From the NCBI GenBank assembly GCA_964523405.1, contig CAZGAQ010000013.1:56279-120278 (forward strand): a stretch of 64,000 nt of DNA, read 5' to 3'. A program made the position numbers and the translations under genes. The DNA comes from CAZGAQ01 sp964523405. Lineage in GTDB: Bacteria; Planctomycetota; Phycisphaerae; UBA1845; Fen-1342. The notes under the pieces are model-generated. The model made no database searches, was not told the DNA's origin, and saw only the letters and a program-made list of their open reading frames with translations. Shown here in pieces: positions 33,220 to 42,346 of the stretch; position 1 is the stretch's first letter; every line of letters begins with the position of its first letter.

Positions 33220-34416
33220 ATGTCTTTCGGTCAAACGTGCGTGCGAGTTTTCTGTGTCGCAGCGCCGCTGCTTCTTTCGCCCCCTGTGAACCGCGCCGAT
33301 GCGGTAAAGCTTACGGCGCGCCCCGCGTTTCGCAACGTCGCGATTCGGGATTTTTCGGGTGATCGCCTGGTGTTCCGCGGCGTGTCACAGCAGGATCTCC
33401 GCAAGCCCTTTCATGAGGTCGAGTGGATCGAGCTGGACCGGTTGCCGGCGCTCTCCGTCGCCGAACAGGCCCGCTCCCGCGGGCAGTGGGCGGACGCCGC
33501 CCGCGGCTACGAGGACGCGCTGGGCCAAGCCAACACGGGCTGGCTCCAGACGCTGATCCGGGTCCGGCTGGTTGAGGCGTGCGACCAGAGCGGGGAATTC
33601 GGCCCCGCCGTGGCTGCGCTGGCCGAACTTATCGCCACCAGCCCGGAAAGCGCCGCGCGTTGCCGGCCGAAGCACCCGGGTCCGCCCGGCAGCGCGGGGA
33701 ACCAACGAGCTCGCGCTATCTTGGAGCGCACGCTGAGCAACCTGGACGAAACGGGCAGCGGTAACCCGGCCGGGAGCGTGGCGGCCAGCTCGCCCGGTAG
33801 CCGGTCGGCCGGCGTGCCCGGCGACGCTCTGCGTACACTCCTGTTGGAGTTGGCGATCTACGACGAGTTGCCGGACCTGCCGCCTCCGCCAGGCCAAATC
33901 ACGGTCTTGCGAGCCCCCCCGCCCGCTTCGAGCCGGGCATCCGAGCCGGAGATCGGGATACTGCCTGATGTTCCTGCGGCGGCAGCTTCGCAGCCCGTTA
34001 CCACCGACCCCGGTCCGGCGCCCCGTCTGCATGCGGATTCGCTGCTGCTGGACGTGGCCGACGCGGCGCTTCGGTCCGGCGACGCAGCGCGGGCGGTCCG
34101 CCTGGTCGACCGGGGGCTACCGTATGTGCCGGTCGCGGAGCGCGCGCCCTGGCGGCTGATGCTCGGGCGGGCGCAGATCGAGGCTGGGCAGGCAGCACCG
34201 GCGGCGGCCGATCTGGTGGCATTGGCTACGCAAACGAGCGATCCTGCGGTGGCGGCGCGGGCCCTATACTACGTGGGCTGGGCGCACGAGCGGCTCGGGC
34301 AGCCGGACGTAGCTAGGCGTGTGTACAGCGAAGTGCTCGAACGGAAGGATGTGCCAACGGAGATTCGAGCGCAGGCCGAGGGTGCACTGAAGCGTGTGCA
34401 GGCCGAGGAGCGGTAG
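33220..34416 (+). CDS. Exported TPR-type protein of unknown function
   Basis: The 398-aa product begins with a likely signal peptide (hydrophobic run VFCVAAPLLLSPP). Helix pairs typical of tetratricopeptide repeats appear around ARGYEDALGQANTGWLQTLI, ALRSGDAARAVRLVDRGLPYV and ALYYVGWAHERLGQPDVARRVYSEV. A proline-rich linker lies at about 175-255. No enzymatic motif is visible, so it is probably a protein-interaction scaffold in the periplasm. The start could also be the in-frame GTG at 33241. miaB follows 52 bp downstream and may be co-transcribed. Confidence 0.75.
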   Translation: MSFGQTCVRVFCVAAPLLLSPPVNRADAVKLTARPAFRNVAIRDFSGDRLVFRGVSQQDLRKPFHEVEWIELDRLPALSVAEQARSRGQWADAARGYEDALGQANTGWLQTLIRVRLVEACDQSGEFGPAVAALAELIATSPESAARCRPKHPGPPGSAGNQRARAILERTLSNLDETGSGNPAGSVAASSPGSRSAGVPGDALRTLLLELAIYDELPDLPPPPGQITVLRAPPPASSRASEPEIGILPDVPAAAASQPVTTDPGPAPRLHADSLLLDVADAALRSGDAARAVRLVDRGLPYVPVAERAPWRLMLGRAQIEAGQAAPAAADLVALATQTSDPAVAARALYYVGWAHERLGQPDVARRVYSEVLERKDVPTEIRAQAEGALKRVQAEER

Positions 34417-34468
34417 GCCTCGGGCGTAGGTTGTGAACTGGTTTAGGTGGGTAGCTGCGGCGTAGTGC

Positions 34469-36046
34469 ATGGGTATTAAGACGTACTTTCTGGAGACGTT
34501 CGGCTGCCAGATGAACGTGCTGGACAGCGAACTGATCGAGGGCCAATTGCGGCGATTGGGGTTCCGGAGGGTTGAGTCGTCGCGTGAAGCCGACGTGGTG
34601 CTGTTCAATACTTGCAGCGTGCGCCAGCACGCTGAAGACAAGGTGCTTTCCCGCCTAGGCGGACTGAAAGCGTTCAAGCAACGGCGACCGGGGACGCTGA
34701 TTGGTGTGCTGGGGTGCATGGCGGAGCGACAGAAGGAGGCGCTTTTCGAGCAGGTCCCCCATCTGGACCTCATCTGCGGGCCAGGGGAGTTGCACCGGCT
34801 ACCCGGTCTGTTGGCTGAGGCGGCGGAGGCTCGCGAGCGGGGCGGCGTGCGCACGCCGGGCCTGCGCTTGGCGGCGTTGGGGGAGGACTGGTCGCGCCGG
34901 ACGCCCGTCGAAGAGCGGATTCACGATGTGGACAGCCTGGAGGCGCTGGACCTGTCGCGGGACAGCCGGGACGGCGACGTGCTGCAGGCGTACGTGCGTG
35001 TGCAGCGCGGATGCGACCAGTTCTGCACGTATTGCGTGGTACCGTTCACGCGCGGGCCCGAGCGGAGCCGTCCGCCGGAGCATGTCCTGGCGGAGGCACG
35101 GTCGCTGGCCCAGGCCGGATGCCGGGAAGTCACGCTGCTCGGTCAGACGGTGAATTCGTACGTGCATGAGGAAAAGGGGCGAATTGTGCGCTTCGCCCGG
35201 CTGCTCGAGCGCGTGCACGCAATCGCGGGGTTGGATCGCATTCGCTTCGTGACGAGCTTTCCGGCCGACTGGGACGAGGACATTTTTCGCGTGATGCGGG
35301 ACTATCCGCGGGTTTGTCCGTATCTGCACATTCCGGCGCAGAGCGGGTCGGACCGCATCCTGCGGGCGATGAAGCGCGGCTACACGGTGGACGAGTATCT
35401 GCGGCTGATGGACATGGCGCGGCAGTACGTCCCGGAAATCGCGCTGGCGGGCGACTTCATCGTCGGTTTCTGCGGGGAGAGCGAGGCGGACTTTCGGGCG
35501 ACGGTCGCGCTGGTGGAGCGCGTGCAGTACAAGAGCATCTTCGTGTTCAAGTATTCACCGCGGCCGGGGACCGCGGCCGACCGGAGCCGCGCGGATGATG
35601 TCCCGGCCGAGGTCAAGGCGGCGCGGAATAACGAATTGCTGGCGGTGCAGAGCGGGATCAGCCGGCGGCAGAAACAGGCCCTGGTGGGGCAGACGGTGGA
35701 GGTGCTGGTCGAGGGATACAGCAAGGTGGCGCGGCGCGCGCAGGCGGCGCAGCAGGAGGCGACCGAGTGCGCGTCGGGAACCGAGTCGGAGCAAGAGCGC
35801 GGGCAGGAAGCGGTGCGCGGGCGGGTAGCGCTGCCGCTGGCGGGAAGCGGACACCAGCTCATCGGGCGCACGCGACAGGACTTGATCACGGTGTTTGACG
35901 GAAGGGCGGAGCACATCGGAGCGCTGGTGAACGTGAGGGTGGAGTCCGCTTCGCCGCTGACGCTGTTCGGACACCTGGAGGCGGTGGTAGCGCCCGCGCG
36001 GACGGTATCGGACGGGCCGCAGGAATGCGGACCCAGCGGGTTGTGA
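34469..36046 (+). CDS. miaB: tRNA-2-methylthio-N6-dimethylallyladenosine synthase
   Basis: A 525-aa radical SAM methylthiotransferase that adds the 2-methylthio group to i6A37 in tRNA. The N-terminal UPF0004 domain has its three cluster cysteines in GCQMN, NTCSVRQ and GCMAERQ. The radical SAM motif CDQFCTYC is at about 180-187, followed by PYLHIPAQSGS and the C-terminal TRAM domain (VGQTVEVLVEGYSK). The TRAM region is interrupted by a charged insert of about 30 residues (near 422-452, RAQAAQQEATEC...) before the LIGRTRQDLITVF segment; most MiaB proteins lack it. The ATG is preceded by GGTGGG at a loose spacing. Confidence 0.95.
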   Translation: MGIKTYFLETFGCQMNVLDSELIEGQLRRLGFRRVESSREADVVLFNTCSVRQHAEDKVLSRLGGLKAFKQRRPGTLIGVLGCMAERQKEALFEQVPHLDLICGPGELHRLPGLLAEAAEARERGGVRTPGLRLAALGEDWSRRTPVEERIHDVDSLEALDLSRDSRDGDVLQAYVRVQRGCDQFCTYCVVPFTRGPERSRPPEHVLAEARSLAQAGCREVTLLGQTVNSYVHEEKGRIVRFARLLERVHAIAGLDRIRFVTSFPADWDEDIFRVMRDYPRVCPYLHIPAQSGSDRILRAMKRGYTVDEYLRLMDMARQYVPEIALAGDFIVGFCGESEADFRATVALVERVQYKSIFVFKYSPRPGTAADRSRADDVPAEVKAARNNELLAVQSGISRRQKQALVGQTVEVLVEGYSKVARRAQAAQQEATECASGTESEQERGQEAVRGRVALPLAGSGHQLIGRTRQDLITVFDGRAEHIGALVNVRVESASPLTLFGHLEAVVAPARTVSDGPQECGPSGL

Positions 36047-36195
36047 GCGGCACCGGGGGGCGCCGCGGCGGGCGGTTATCGGGCTGGGCTGGTCCTGGGC
36101 GGCGGTGCGGCCATATCATCTGGTGCGCCCGCGTGCTACACTGCAGGGGCGCCGCGCCGCTGGAGCGCGGTGGCACCGACTCGGGAGGAGTAGCT

Positions 36196-37899
36196 GTGTT
36201 CCTGTCTACCTGTGTGAGTGTCCTGGGCCTGTTCGTCGGGGCGGTCGTGCCGAGTGCCGCACCTCCGCGGCGAGTGGATCCGACATCGGTGGAGCCGGCG
36301 GCCGGCACGCAATTGTGGCGTGGAGCGGGTGGCACGTGGGACCTGGTGGTGGATTTCAGTTTCACCGCGAATCCGAACGGAGCGTGGCAATACGGGTGGG
36401 TGCAGTGGACGCCGGCGCCGCTTGATCCCAACCTTTTCACGCCTTACGACGTGGCGTACACGGCGGACATCGGGCGCGGCTGGCGGACGAGCATCTTTGG
36501 GCCTGAGCTGGCGGTGTGGAAGAACACAAGCGGCGCGACGCAGTACGGCGTGGGCGCTGGCCAGGTAAGTCTGCACCCCTATCAGACGGGGCAGGGCAGC
36601 GTGGTGCGCTGGGTAGCGCCGCAGGCGGGCTGGGCGCAAGTGAGCGGACGGTTCTATGCGGGGGACAGTGCGGCGGAGAATTACCACATTCTGCAGAACG
36701 GCGCGCCGGTCTGGGGGCGCTCGTACAGCTACGCGACGGAGCCGTTCGCGCTGGAGCTGCAGTTCAGCGCAGGAGACCTGCTCGACTTCGTGGTGGAGGG
36801 GTATTACGGCTACGGCAACACGCCGCTAGATGTATACATCTCGCTGTGCGCGGGGCCCGAGATCACGAGTCAGCCGCAGGCGCGGACGGTCCTGCCGGGG
36901 CGAAGCGTGACGTTCCAGGTAGGGACGGCGGACCCGAACGGCGAGAGCTATCGCTGGACGAAGGATAATACGGCCCTGGTCGATGAGCCCGGGCGGATCA
37001 CGGGGGCGCTGACGGCGCAGCTCACGCTGGCGGCGGTCGAGCCCGATGATGCGGGCGCGTACTTCGTAGAGGTCACGGGTGAGTGCGGGATGCAGCGCAG
37101 CGCCGCGGCGGCGCTGCGTGTAATCAGCCACGTGCCAGGGGATCTGAACTGCGACGGTGTCGTGAACTTCAGCGACATTGACCCGTACCGGCTGGCGCTG
37201 GTGGATCCGAACGCGTATGCGACCGGCTATCCGGATTGCGATCCGCAACACACGGACATTGACAAGAACGGGATCACGGACGTGCGGGACGTCGTGCTGT
37301 TCCTGGCGATGCTCGGCATCACGGACTGCAACCATAACTGGACGGTGGATGCGGCCGAGGTTCTGCAGGGCACGGCGCGCGACTGCAACGGGAACGGCGT
37401 GCCGGACGAGTGTGATCTTGCCGGCGGTACAAGCCGCGACGCGGATGGCAACGGCATTCCGGATGAATGTCAGGCCGACAGCGACAGCGACGGTGTGATC
37501 GACACGCTGGACGGGTGCCCGCTGAATCCGCTCAAGACGGCCCCCGGCGTGTGCGGCTGCGCGGCGGCTGACACGGACAGCGACGGGGACGGCGTGCCGG
37601 ATTGCGTCGACAACTGCCCCGACGTCGCCAATGCGGACCAGGCGGACGCGGACGGCGATGGCGTGGGCGATGCGTGCGCGGCGCACATTCCGAGCGATCC
37701 GGCACTCATCCGAGCCATGATTGGCGCAATCGCCGGCGATGATCCGCTGTCGGGGCGTAGCGACCCCAACGATGCGGCGGCGCTGTCCACGGACGAAGCG
37801 CAGCGGCTGCTCAGTGGACTGGCAGCGTGTCCGTTGGCGAGCGCTTTGTTAGTGGGCGTCACTTTGGCCGGCGTCGTATGCACGCGTGTGCGACGTTAG
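36196..37899 (+). CDS. Exported surface protein: Ig-like domain, dockerin-like and thrombospondin type 3 repeats, novel C-terminal tail
   Basis: The 567-aa product starts at a GTG 5 nt after GGGAGGAG and has a signal peptide (1-24). An N-terminal beta-rich domain (about 25-215) is followed by an Ig-like domain (GPEITSQPQARTVLPG ... VEPDDAGAYFVEVTGECG) at about 218-310, a dockerin-like segment PGDLNCDGVVNFSDIDPYR with DIDKNGITDVRDVV, and DCNGNGVPDECDLA-type plus TSP3-type calcium loops (DSDGDGVPDCVDNCPDVAN). The last ~70 residues are nearly the same as those of the protein at 38187: DPALIRAMIGAIAGD, LSGLAACPLAS, a hydrophobic stretch and CTRVRR. It resembles a sorting tail but lacks the PEP motif. 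A TACACT -10 is at 36137-36142. Confidence 0.83.
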   Translation: MFLSTCVSVLGLFVGAVVPSAAPPRRVDPTSVEPAAGTQLWRGAGGTWDLVVDFSFTANPNGAWQYGWVQWTPAPLDPNLFTPYDVAYTADIGRGWRTSIFGPELAVWKNTSGATQYGVGAGQVSLHPYQTGQGSVVRWVAPQAGWAQVSGRFYAGDSAAENYHILQNGAPVWGRSYSYATEPFALELQFSAGDLLDFVVEGYYGYGNTPLDVYISLCAGPEITSQPQARTVLPGRSVTFQVGTADPNGESYRWTKDNTALVDEPGRITGALTAQLTLAAVEPDDAGAYFVEVTGECGMQRSAAAALRVISHVPGDLNCDGVVNFSDIDPYRLALVDPNAYATGYPDCDPQHTDIDKNGITDVRDVVLFLAMLGITDCNHNWTVDAAEVLQGTARDCNGNGVPDECDLAGGTSRDADGNGIPDECQADSDSDGVIDTLDGCPLNPLKTAPGVCGCAAADTDSDGDGVPDCVDNCPDVANADQADADGDGVGDACAAHIPSDPALIRAMIGAIAGDDPLSGRSDPNDAAALSTDEAQRLLSGLAACPLASALLVGVTLAGVVCTRVRR

Positions 37900-37983
37900 T
37901 TTGGTAGCACGGGGACGGGCGGCGCGCGACACCGCGGGTGGCGTTTTCGGACGCACCCGCCCGGCGCGGGGGCCGTATTTCCA

Positions 37984-38013
37984 TTGCCGCCTTTTGGGCA
38001 GCGGGACTACACT
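37984..38013 (+). promoter_or_regulatory. Promoter of the large surface protein gene
   Basis: TTGCCG (37984-37989) and TACACT (38008-38013) are spaced by 18 bp. The leader to the ATG at 38187 is about 165 nt, long enough for regulation; I saw no known riboswitch in it. Confidence 0.55.
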
Positions 38014-38186
38014 GTAGGTGTCGGGCGAACCTCTCCCGCCGAACGGCGGTCGCGTCGGCAGGCAACGGGCGCGACGAGCCGGGTCTGGCGGCGTGGGGAG
38101 GCGCGCCGGAGAGGCGCCTGGGCCGGCGCCAGTGACGAGCACTTCCGTGGATTCTGCTGGTCAGGAACTGCGGAGGGAGGATGAGC

Positions 38187-41100
38187 ATGCCAAGCAGAGC
38201 TTGCGGACGCACAGCGGTGTGGGGCGGTTGGGTCGTGGCACTCGCCCCGCTGCTGGCCGGTCTGGCCAACGCCGGAGTGGCGTACGTGGACGCGCGGGCA
38301 CCGGGCGGCGGGGATGGCACGAGCTGGGCGACAGCGTTCAACCTGCTGCAGACGGGTTTGGCGGAAGCGCAGTACGGCGAAACGATTTCCGAGCTGCGCG
38401 TGGCACAGGGGACGTACTACCCGGATCGCAACGGCGAGATTCCGGGCGGATCGGGGAACCGGTACGCGAGCTTCAACCTGGTGAACGGCGTTGCGCTGCG
38501 CGGGGGCTTCGCCGGGCTCGGAGCCGCGGACCCCAATGCGCAGGACCCGGTCGCGTATCCGACGGTCCTGTCCGGCGAAATTGGCACGGGGAGCGGTAGC
38601 GACAACACGTTACACGTCGTGAGCGGGATGTCTTGCGGCTCGGACACGGTGTTGGAGGGGTTCGTGATCACCGGCGGGCAAAGCGTCGCTGTGTCGTCGA
38701 CGAATCTCGACGGAGCCGGCGTGCTACTCGTGCAGAGTTCGCCGCGGATCGTGAGCTGCGTGATCCTGGGCAATCAGGCAGGTGCCGAGGAGGGCTTCGG
38801 CGCGTACCTGGTGGGTAATGGCGGTGGGCTGGCTTGCAGCGGCGGCAGTCCCGTGCTGCAGAACTGTGTGATCCAGAACAACCGGGCCGGAGACGGGCAG
38901 AATGGCTTCTGCACGGCCGGCGTCGCCAACCCCGGCAATCGGGGTGGTGACGGCGGCGGAGCGTACTTCAGCGGGGGCAATCCGCTCCTGATCGACTGCA
39001 CGGTGGCGGGCAACGTGGCCGGTCGTGGTGGAAGCGGGACGCCGTGCGCGGAGAGCGAGTCGAGCGGCGGCGACGGCGGCGCCGGCGGCGGGGTGTTCTT
39101 CAGCGAGGGCACGAGCGCGATCCTGGTCAACTGCGTCATCCGGGGTAACCAGACCGGTGCGGGCGGCGATGCGGGGAGCAGCGCGGTCTCCGGCGGGGCG
39201 GCTGGTTCTGGCGCGGGCTTTTATTCCCAAGGCGCCGTGCGGCTCGTGAACTGCACCGTGATGGAAAACACGGTCGGCACCGCAGGGTGGCCCGACGGAT
39301 TTGCCGGTGCAGGGAGCGCAGCATACGCCAACGTGGGCAGCCCGGAGTGCGTCAACAGCGTCGTCTGGGCGAACGGCGGCGGCGCGGGCGCGCCGCTGGC
39401 GGGCGCGTGGGCGGTTAGCCATAGCTGCGTCGCGGGTGGGTATCCGGGACTGGACAACATCGATGCCGACCCTCTGCTGACCCCGGAGGGGCGGCTGGCA
39501 CCGGGCTCGCCGTGCATCGACGCGGGCGACAATGCGGCGTACGGGGCCTACCCCCCCTACGACCGCGATGGCTGGGCCCGGTTCATGGATGACCCCGCCA
39601 CCTCGGACGCGGGCGGCAGCCCGACGCCAGTGATCGACATGGGGGCGTTCGAGTTCTGGACCGACTGCAACGGCAACGGGCGGCCCGACTACATGGACAT
39701 TACTGGGGGCTACGGCAGCGACTGCAACGGCAACGGAATCCCCGACGACTGCGACATTGCCAGCGGCACCGACCCGGACTGTAACGCGAATGGGTATCCG
39801 GACGAGTGTGACGTGTATGACGGCTGGAGCAGCGACTGCAACGCGAACGGCGTGCCCGACGAATGCGACATCGCCGACCTGACCAGCGGGGACTGCAATG
39901 GCAACCTCGTTCCGGACGAGTGCGACATTGCCGCCGGTGACGCCGCCGACTGCAACGCGAACGGCATTCCGGACGAATGCGATCTCGCGGACGGTGCGAG
40001 CGCGGACTGCAACGACAACGGCCAGCCGGACGAGTGCGATATCGCGCTGGGCGTCAGCAGCGATTGCGATAGCAACGGCGTGCCGGACGAATGCGATTTG
40101 CTGGAGACCATCATCCTGCTCGACCTGGGCGACATGGCAGTGGGCGGCAACGGCCTGGGATCGGGCTTGCCCGGGGCGGGGATCACGCCGCGCACCGGGG
40201 CGCTGGTGCCGGCCGATGCCTGGGGCGGCTCCGGGACAGCCAGCGCCTTTGTGGTAACCAAGGGCGACAACGGCGCGGCCAACCTGCCCTACGTGGACGG
40301 CGTATTCGTCCCCAACGGGCAGACGGTGGTGAGCTCGACGGGGATGGCATTCAGCTTCCCCCCCACCACCGGGCGGAACTGGGACGCAATCCGCAACGCG
40401 GTCGCAGTCTATGACAATGACGCCGTTCCGCCGCACGCCTGGCCATTGCGGCTCACGGACGATCCGGAGCAGGATCGCGCGGGGCTGGGCATGCACACGA
40501 ACGCGGGAATCACGTTTGACCTGGCGGCGATCCGGGCGGCGTATCCGACCCGGCCGGTCCTGGCGGTCGTGGCGATGGGCGGCCTCAGCGTGGAGGCGGC
40601 AGAAAACCCGACGGCGGCCGTGGATGCCTGGGTGCTGGTGGATGGCGTGCTCCGCTGGACGCAGCACTTCGTCGGCCTCCAGAACACGCATGCCGCCCTG
40701 GTCGTGCCGATTGGGGCAACCGACCGCTTTGTCACGCTGGCCACGACCGACGCCGGCAGTATGACGGCGGATCACGCCGCGTTCGCGGACGCGAAGGTGA
40801 TCCTGGCGCGCGTGCGGGACTGCAACCACAACGGCGTGCTGGACGAGTGCGACATCGCCAACGGAACGAGCCTGGACTGCAACGGCAACGGCGTCCCGGA
40901 TGAATGTGACCTGGCCTCCGGCGCGAGCCGCGACTGCAACCTCAACGGGATTCCTGACGAGTGCGACATCGCCGGTGGGCAGAGTCGCGACTGCAACACC
41001 AACGGAGTTCCGGACGAATGTGACATTACGAGTGCCACCAGTCATGACAACGACCACAACGGCGTGCCGGACGAATGCCAACCGGACAGCGATGGCGACG

Positions 41101-41606
41101 GGGTGATCGATACGCTCGACGGCTGCCCGCTGAACCCCCTCAAGACGGCGCCCGGCGCCTGCGGGTGCGATGCGGCTGACACGGACACGGACGGCGACGG
41201 CACACCGGACTGCCTCGACGGTTGCCCGCTGAACCCCCTCAAGACGGCGCCCGGCGCCTGCGGGTGCGATGCGGCCGACACGGACACGGACGGCGACGGC
41301 GTGCCGGACTGCGTCGACAACTGCCCCGACGTCGCCAATGCGAACCAGGCGGATGCGGACGGCAACGGGGTCGGCGACGCGTGCGAGATACAGGAACCCA
41401 ACGATCCGGCGCTGATCCGGGCCGTAATCGGCGCGATCGCCGGCGGCGAGCCGCTCTCCGGGCGCGCCGATCCGAACGATCCGACGACGCTGACCACGGC
41501 CGAAGCGCAGCGGCTGCTGAGCGGACTGGCGGCCTGCCCGCTGGCCAGCACTCTGCTGCTAGGGGTCACTCTGGCCGGAGTGCTGTGCACACGGGGGCGG
41601 CGCTAG
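38187..41606 (+). CDS. Large exported surface protein with right-handed beta-helix and DCNxNGxPDECD repeats
   Basis: The 1139-aa product starts at the ATG at 38187 (GGGAGG 6 nt upstream; another ATG at 38181 abuts the Shine-Dalgarno). A signal peptide is followed by a beta-helix domain (about 30-480) with repeated VLQNCVIQNN, LIDCTVAGNVAG, LVNCVIRGNQTG and LVNCTVMENTVG rungs, as in choice-of-anchor-Q proteins. Then comes a block of DCNxNGxPDECDIA repeats (about 493-645), an inserted domain of about 230 residues (LDLGDMAVGG ... FADAKVILARVRD), a second DECD block (875-960), two tandem 33-residue TSP3-like units, and the tail DPALIRAVIGAIAGG ... CPLAS-hydrophobic-CTRGRR shared with the preceding gene. 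The Asp/Asn-rich loops probably bind calcium. Confidence 0.87.
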   Translation: MPSRACGRTAVWGGWVVALAPLLAGLANAGVAYVDARAPGGGDGTSWATAFNLLQTGLAEAQYGETISELRVAQGTYYPDRNGEIPGGSGNRYASFNLVNGVALRGGFAGLGAADPNAQDPVAYPTVLSGEIGTGSGSDNTLHVVSGMSCGSDTVLEGFVITGGQSVAVSSTNLDGAGVLLVQSSPRIVSCVILGNQAGAEEGFGAYLVGNGGGLACSGGSPVLQNCVIQNNRAGDGQNGFCTAGVANPGNRGGDGGGAYFSGGNPLLIDCTVAGNVAGRGGSGTPCAESESSGGDGGAGGGVFFSEGTSAILVNCVIRGNQTGAGGDAGSSAVSGGAAGSGAGFYSQGAVRLVNCTVMENTVGTAGWPDGFAGAGSAAYANVGSPECVNSVVWANGGGAGAPLAGAWAVSHSCVAGGYPGLDNIDADPLLTPEGRLAPGSPCIDAGDNAAYGAYPPYDRDGWARFMDDPATSDAGGSPTPVIDMGAFEFWTDCNGNGRPDYMDITGGYGSDCNGNGIPDDCDIASGTDPDCNANGYPDECDVYDGWSSDCNANGVPDECDIADLTSGDCNGNLVPDECDIAAGDAADCNANGIPDECDLADGASADCNDNGQPDECDIALGVSSDCDSNGVPDECDLLETIILLDLGDMAVGGNGLGSGLPGAGITPRTGALVPADAWGGSGTASAFVVTKGDNGAANLPYVDGVFVPNGQTVVSSTGMAFSFPPTTGRNWDAIRNAVAVYDNDAVPPHAWPLRLTDDPEQDRAGLGMHTNAGITFDLAAIRAAYPTRPVLAVVAMGGLSVEAAENPTAAVDAWVLVDGVLRWTQHFVGLQNTHAALVVPIGATDRFVTLATTDAGSMTADHAAFADAKVILARVRDCNHNGVLDECDIANGTSLDCNGNGVPDECDLASGASRDCNLNGIPDECDIAGGQSRDCNTNGVPDECDITSATSHDNDHNGVPDECQPDSDGDGVIDTLDGCPLNPLKTAPGACGCDAADTDTDGDGTPDCLDGCPLNPLKTAPGACGCDAADTDTDGDGVPDCVDNCPDVANANQADADGNGVGDACEIQEPNDPALIRAVIGAIAGGEPLSGRADPNDPTTLTTAEAQRLLSGLAACPLASTLLLGVTLAGVLCTRGRR
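39664..41075 (+). repeat. Two blocks of DCNxNGxPDECDIA-type coding repeats
   Basis: Units of about 20 codons (60 bp) run at roughly 39664-40110 and 40819-41075. They are separated by an unrelated domain. Units differ in their last third (IASGTDP, IADLTSG, LADGASA and so on) but keep DCN, NG and PDECD. Confidence 0.85.
41118..41315 (+). repeat. Tandem 99-bp in-frame duplication
   Basis: The segments 41118-41216 and 41217-41315 are nearly identical in DNA (for example both read GCCCGCTGAACCCCCTCAAG) and encode two copies of a 33-residue DGCPLNPLKTAPGACGCDA-type unit. Identity at silent positions indicates a recent duplication. The protein at 36196 has one such unit. Confidence 0.85.
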
Positions 41607-41636
41607 GCCGCGCAGGCAGTCGGACCACGGCGACGG

Positions 41637-41642
41637 TACAAT
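41637..41642 (+). promoter_or_regulatory. -10 element directly before the SanA-like gene
   Basis: TACAAT ends 6 nt before the ATG at 41649, so the transcript would begin at or near the start codon. No -35 hexamer is clear and no Shine-Dalgarno lies between. Confidence 0.4.
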
Positions 41643-41648
41643 CGCGGC

Positions 41649-42317
41649 ATGCGGCGCGCGGTCCGGATTCTCCGTTACCTGCTGGCTACGCTGGCGGGGC
41701 TGGTCATGCTGGCCCTCCTACTGGTGGTCGGCGCGAACGTCTGGGTCGTGCAGTCGGCAGCGGGGGCGATCTACGAGCGTGCCGGGGACGTACCGGCCAA
41801 TGAGGTCGGGCTGGTGCTGGGGACGAGCAAGCGGCTGGCGGACGGGCGGGCGAACCTGTTCTTCCGCTATCGCGTGGACGCGGCGGCCGAGCTGTATCAC
41901 GCGGGGAAGATCCGGCACGTGCTGGTGAGCGGGAGCAATCCGAGCCGGTGGTACGACGAGGCGTCGGACATGCGGGCGGCGCTGCGCGAGCGCGGTGTGC
42001 CGGACGGGGACATCACGAGCGACTACGCGGGGTACCGGACACTCGACTCGGTCGTGCGAGCGCGAGAGGTCTTCGGACAGGAGCGGTTCACGATCATCTC
42101 GCAGCGGGATCACAGTGAGCGGGCTGTGTTCCTGGCGCGGCAGCGCGGGCTGAACGTGGTGGCGTTCTGCGCGCGCGACGTCGCGTTGTCGTCCGCGCTG
42201 AAGACACGGGTGCGTGAGGTATTCGCGCGCGTGAAGGCGGTGCTGGACGTGTACGTGCTGGGGACGGAACCGAAACACCTGGGGCCGACGGAGCCGATTG
42301 GGCGCCATCACAACTGA
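41649..42317 (+). CDS. SanA/YdcF family envelope protein (DUF218)
   Basis: The 222-aa product has an N-terminal membrane anchor (about 8-36) and a DUF218 domain: VGLVLGTSKRLADGRANLFFRYRVDAAAELYHAGKIRHVLVSG, DEASDMRAALRERGVPDGDI, DYAGYRTLDSVVRAREVFG, then FTIISQRDHSERAVFLARQRGL. This follows E. coli SanA closely, a protein needed for envelope barrier function against vancomycin, whose biochemical activity is unclear. The charged C terminus ends near KHLGPTEPIG. It has a -10 element immediately upstream and may be made from a leaderless message. Confidence 0.85.
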   Translation: MRRAVRILRYLLATLAGLVMLALLLVVGANVWVVQSAAGAIYERAGDVPANEVGLVLGTSKRLADGRANLFFRYRVDAAAELYHAGKIRHVLVSGSNPSRWYDEASDMRAALRERGVPDGDITSDYAGYRTLDSVVRAREVFGQERFTIISQRDHSERAVFLARQRGLNVVAFCARDVALSSALKTRVREVFARVKAVLDVYVLGTEPKHLGPTEPIGRHHN

Positions 42318-42346
42318 CGCACGCCGCGTTCGATCGTGGGATTCCA

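Noticed and set aside
38724..41081. 785-aa minus-strand frame with VRNPVEVAVAA-like repeats
   Set aside because: The repeats are the antisense reading of the DCNxNGxPDECD coding repeats of the gene at 38187-41606.
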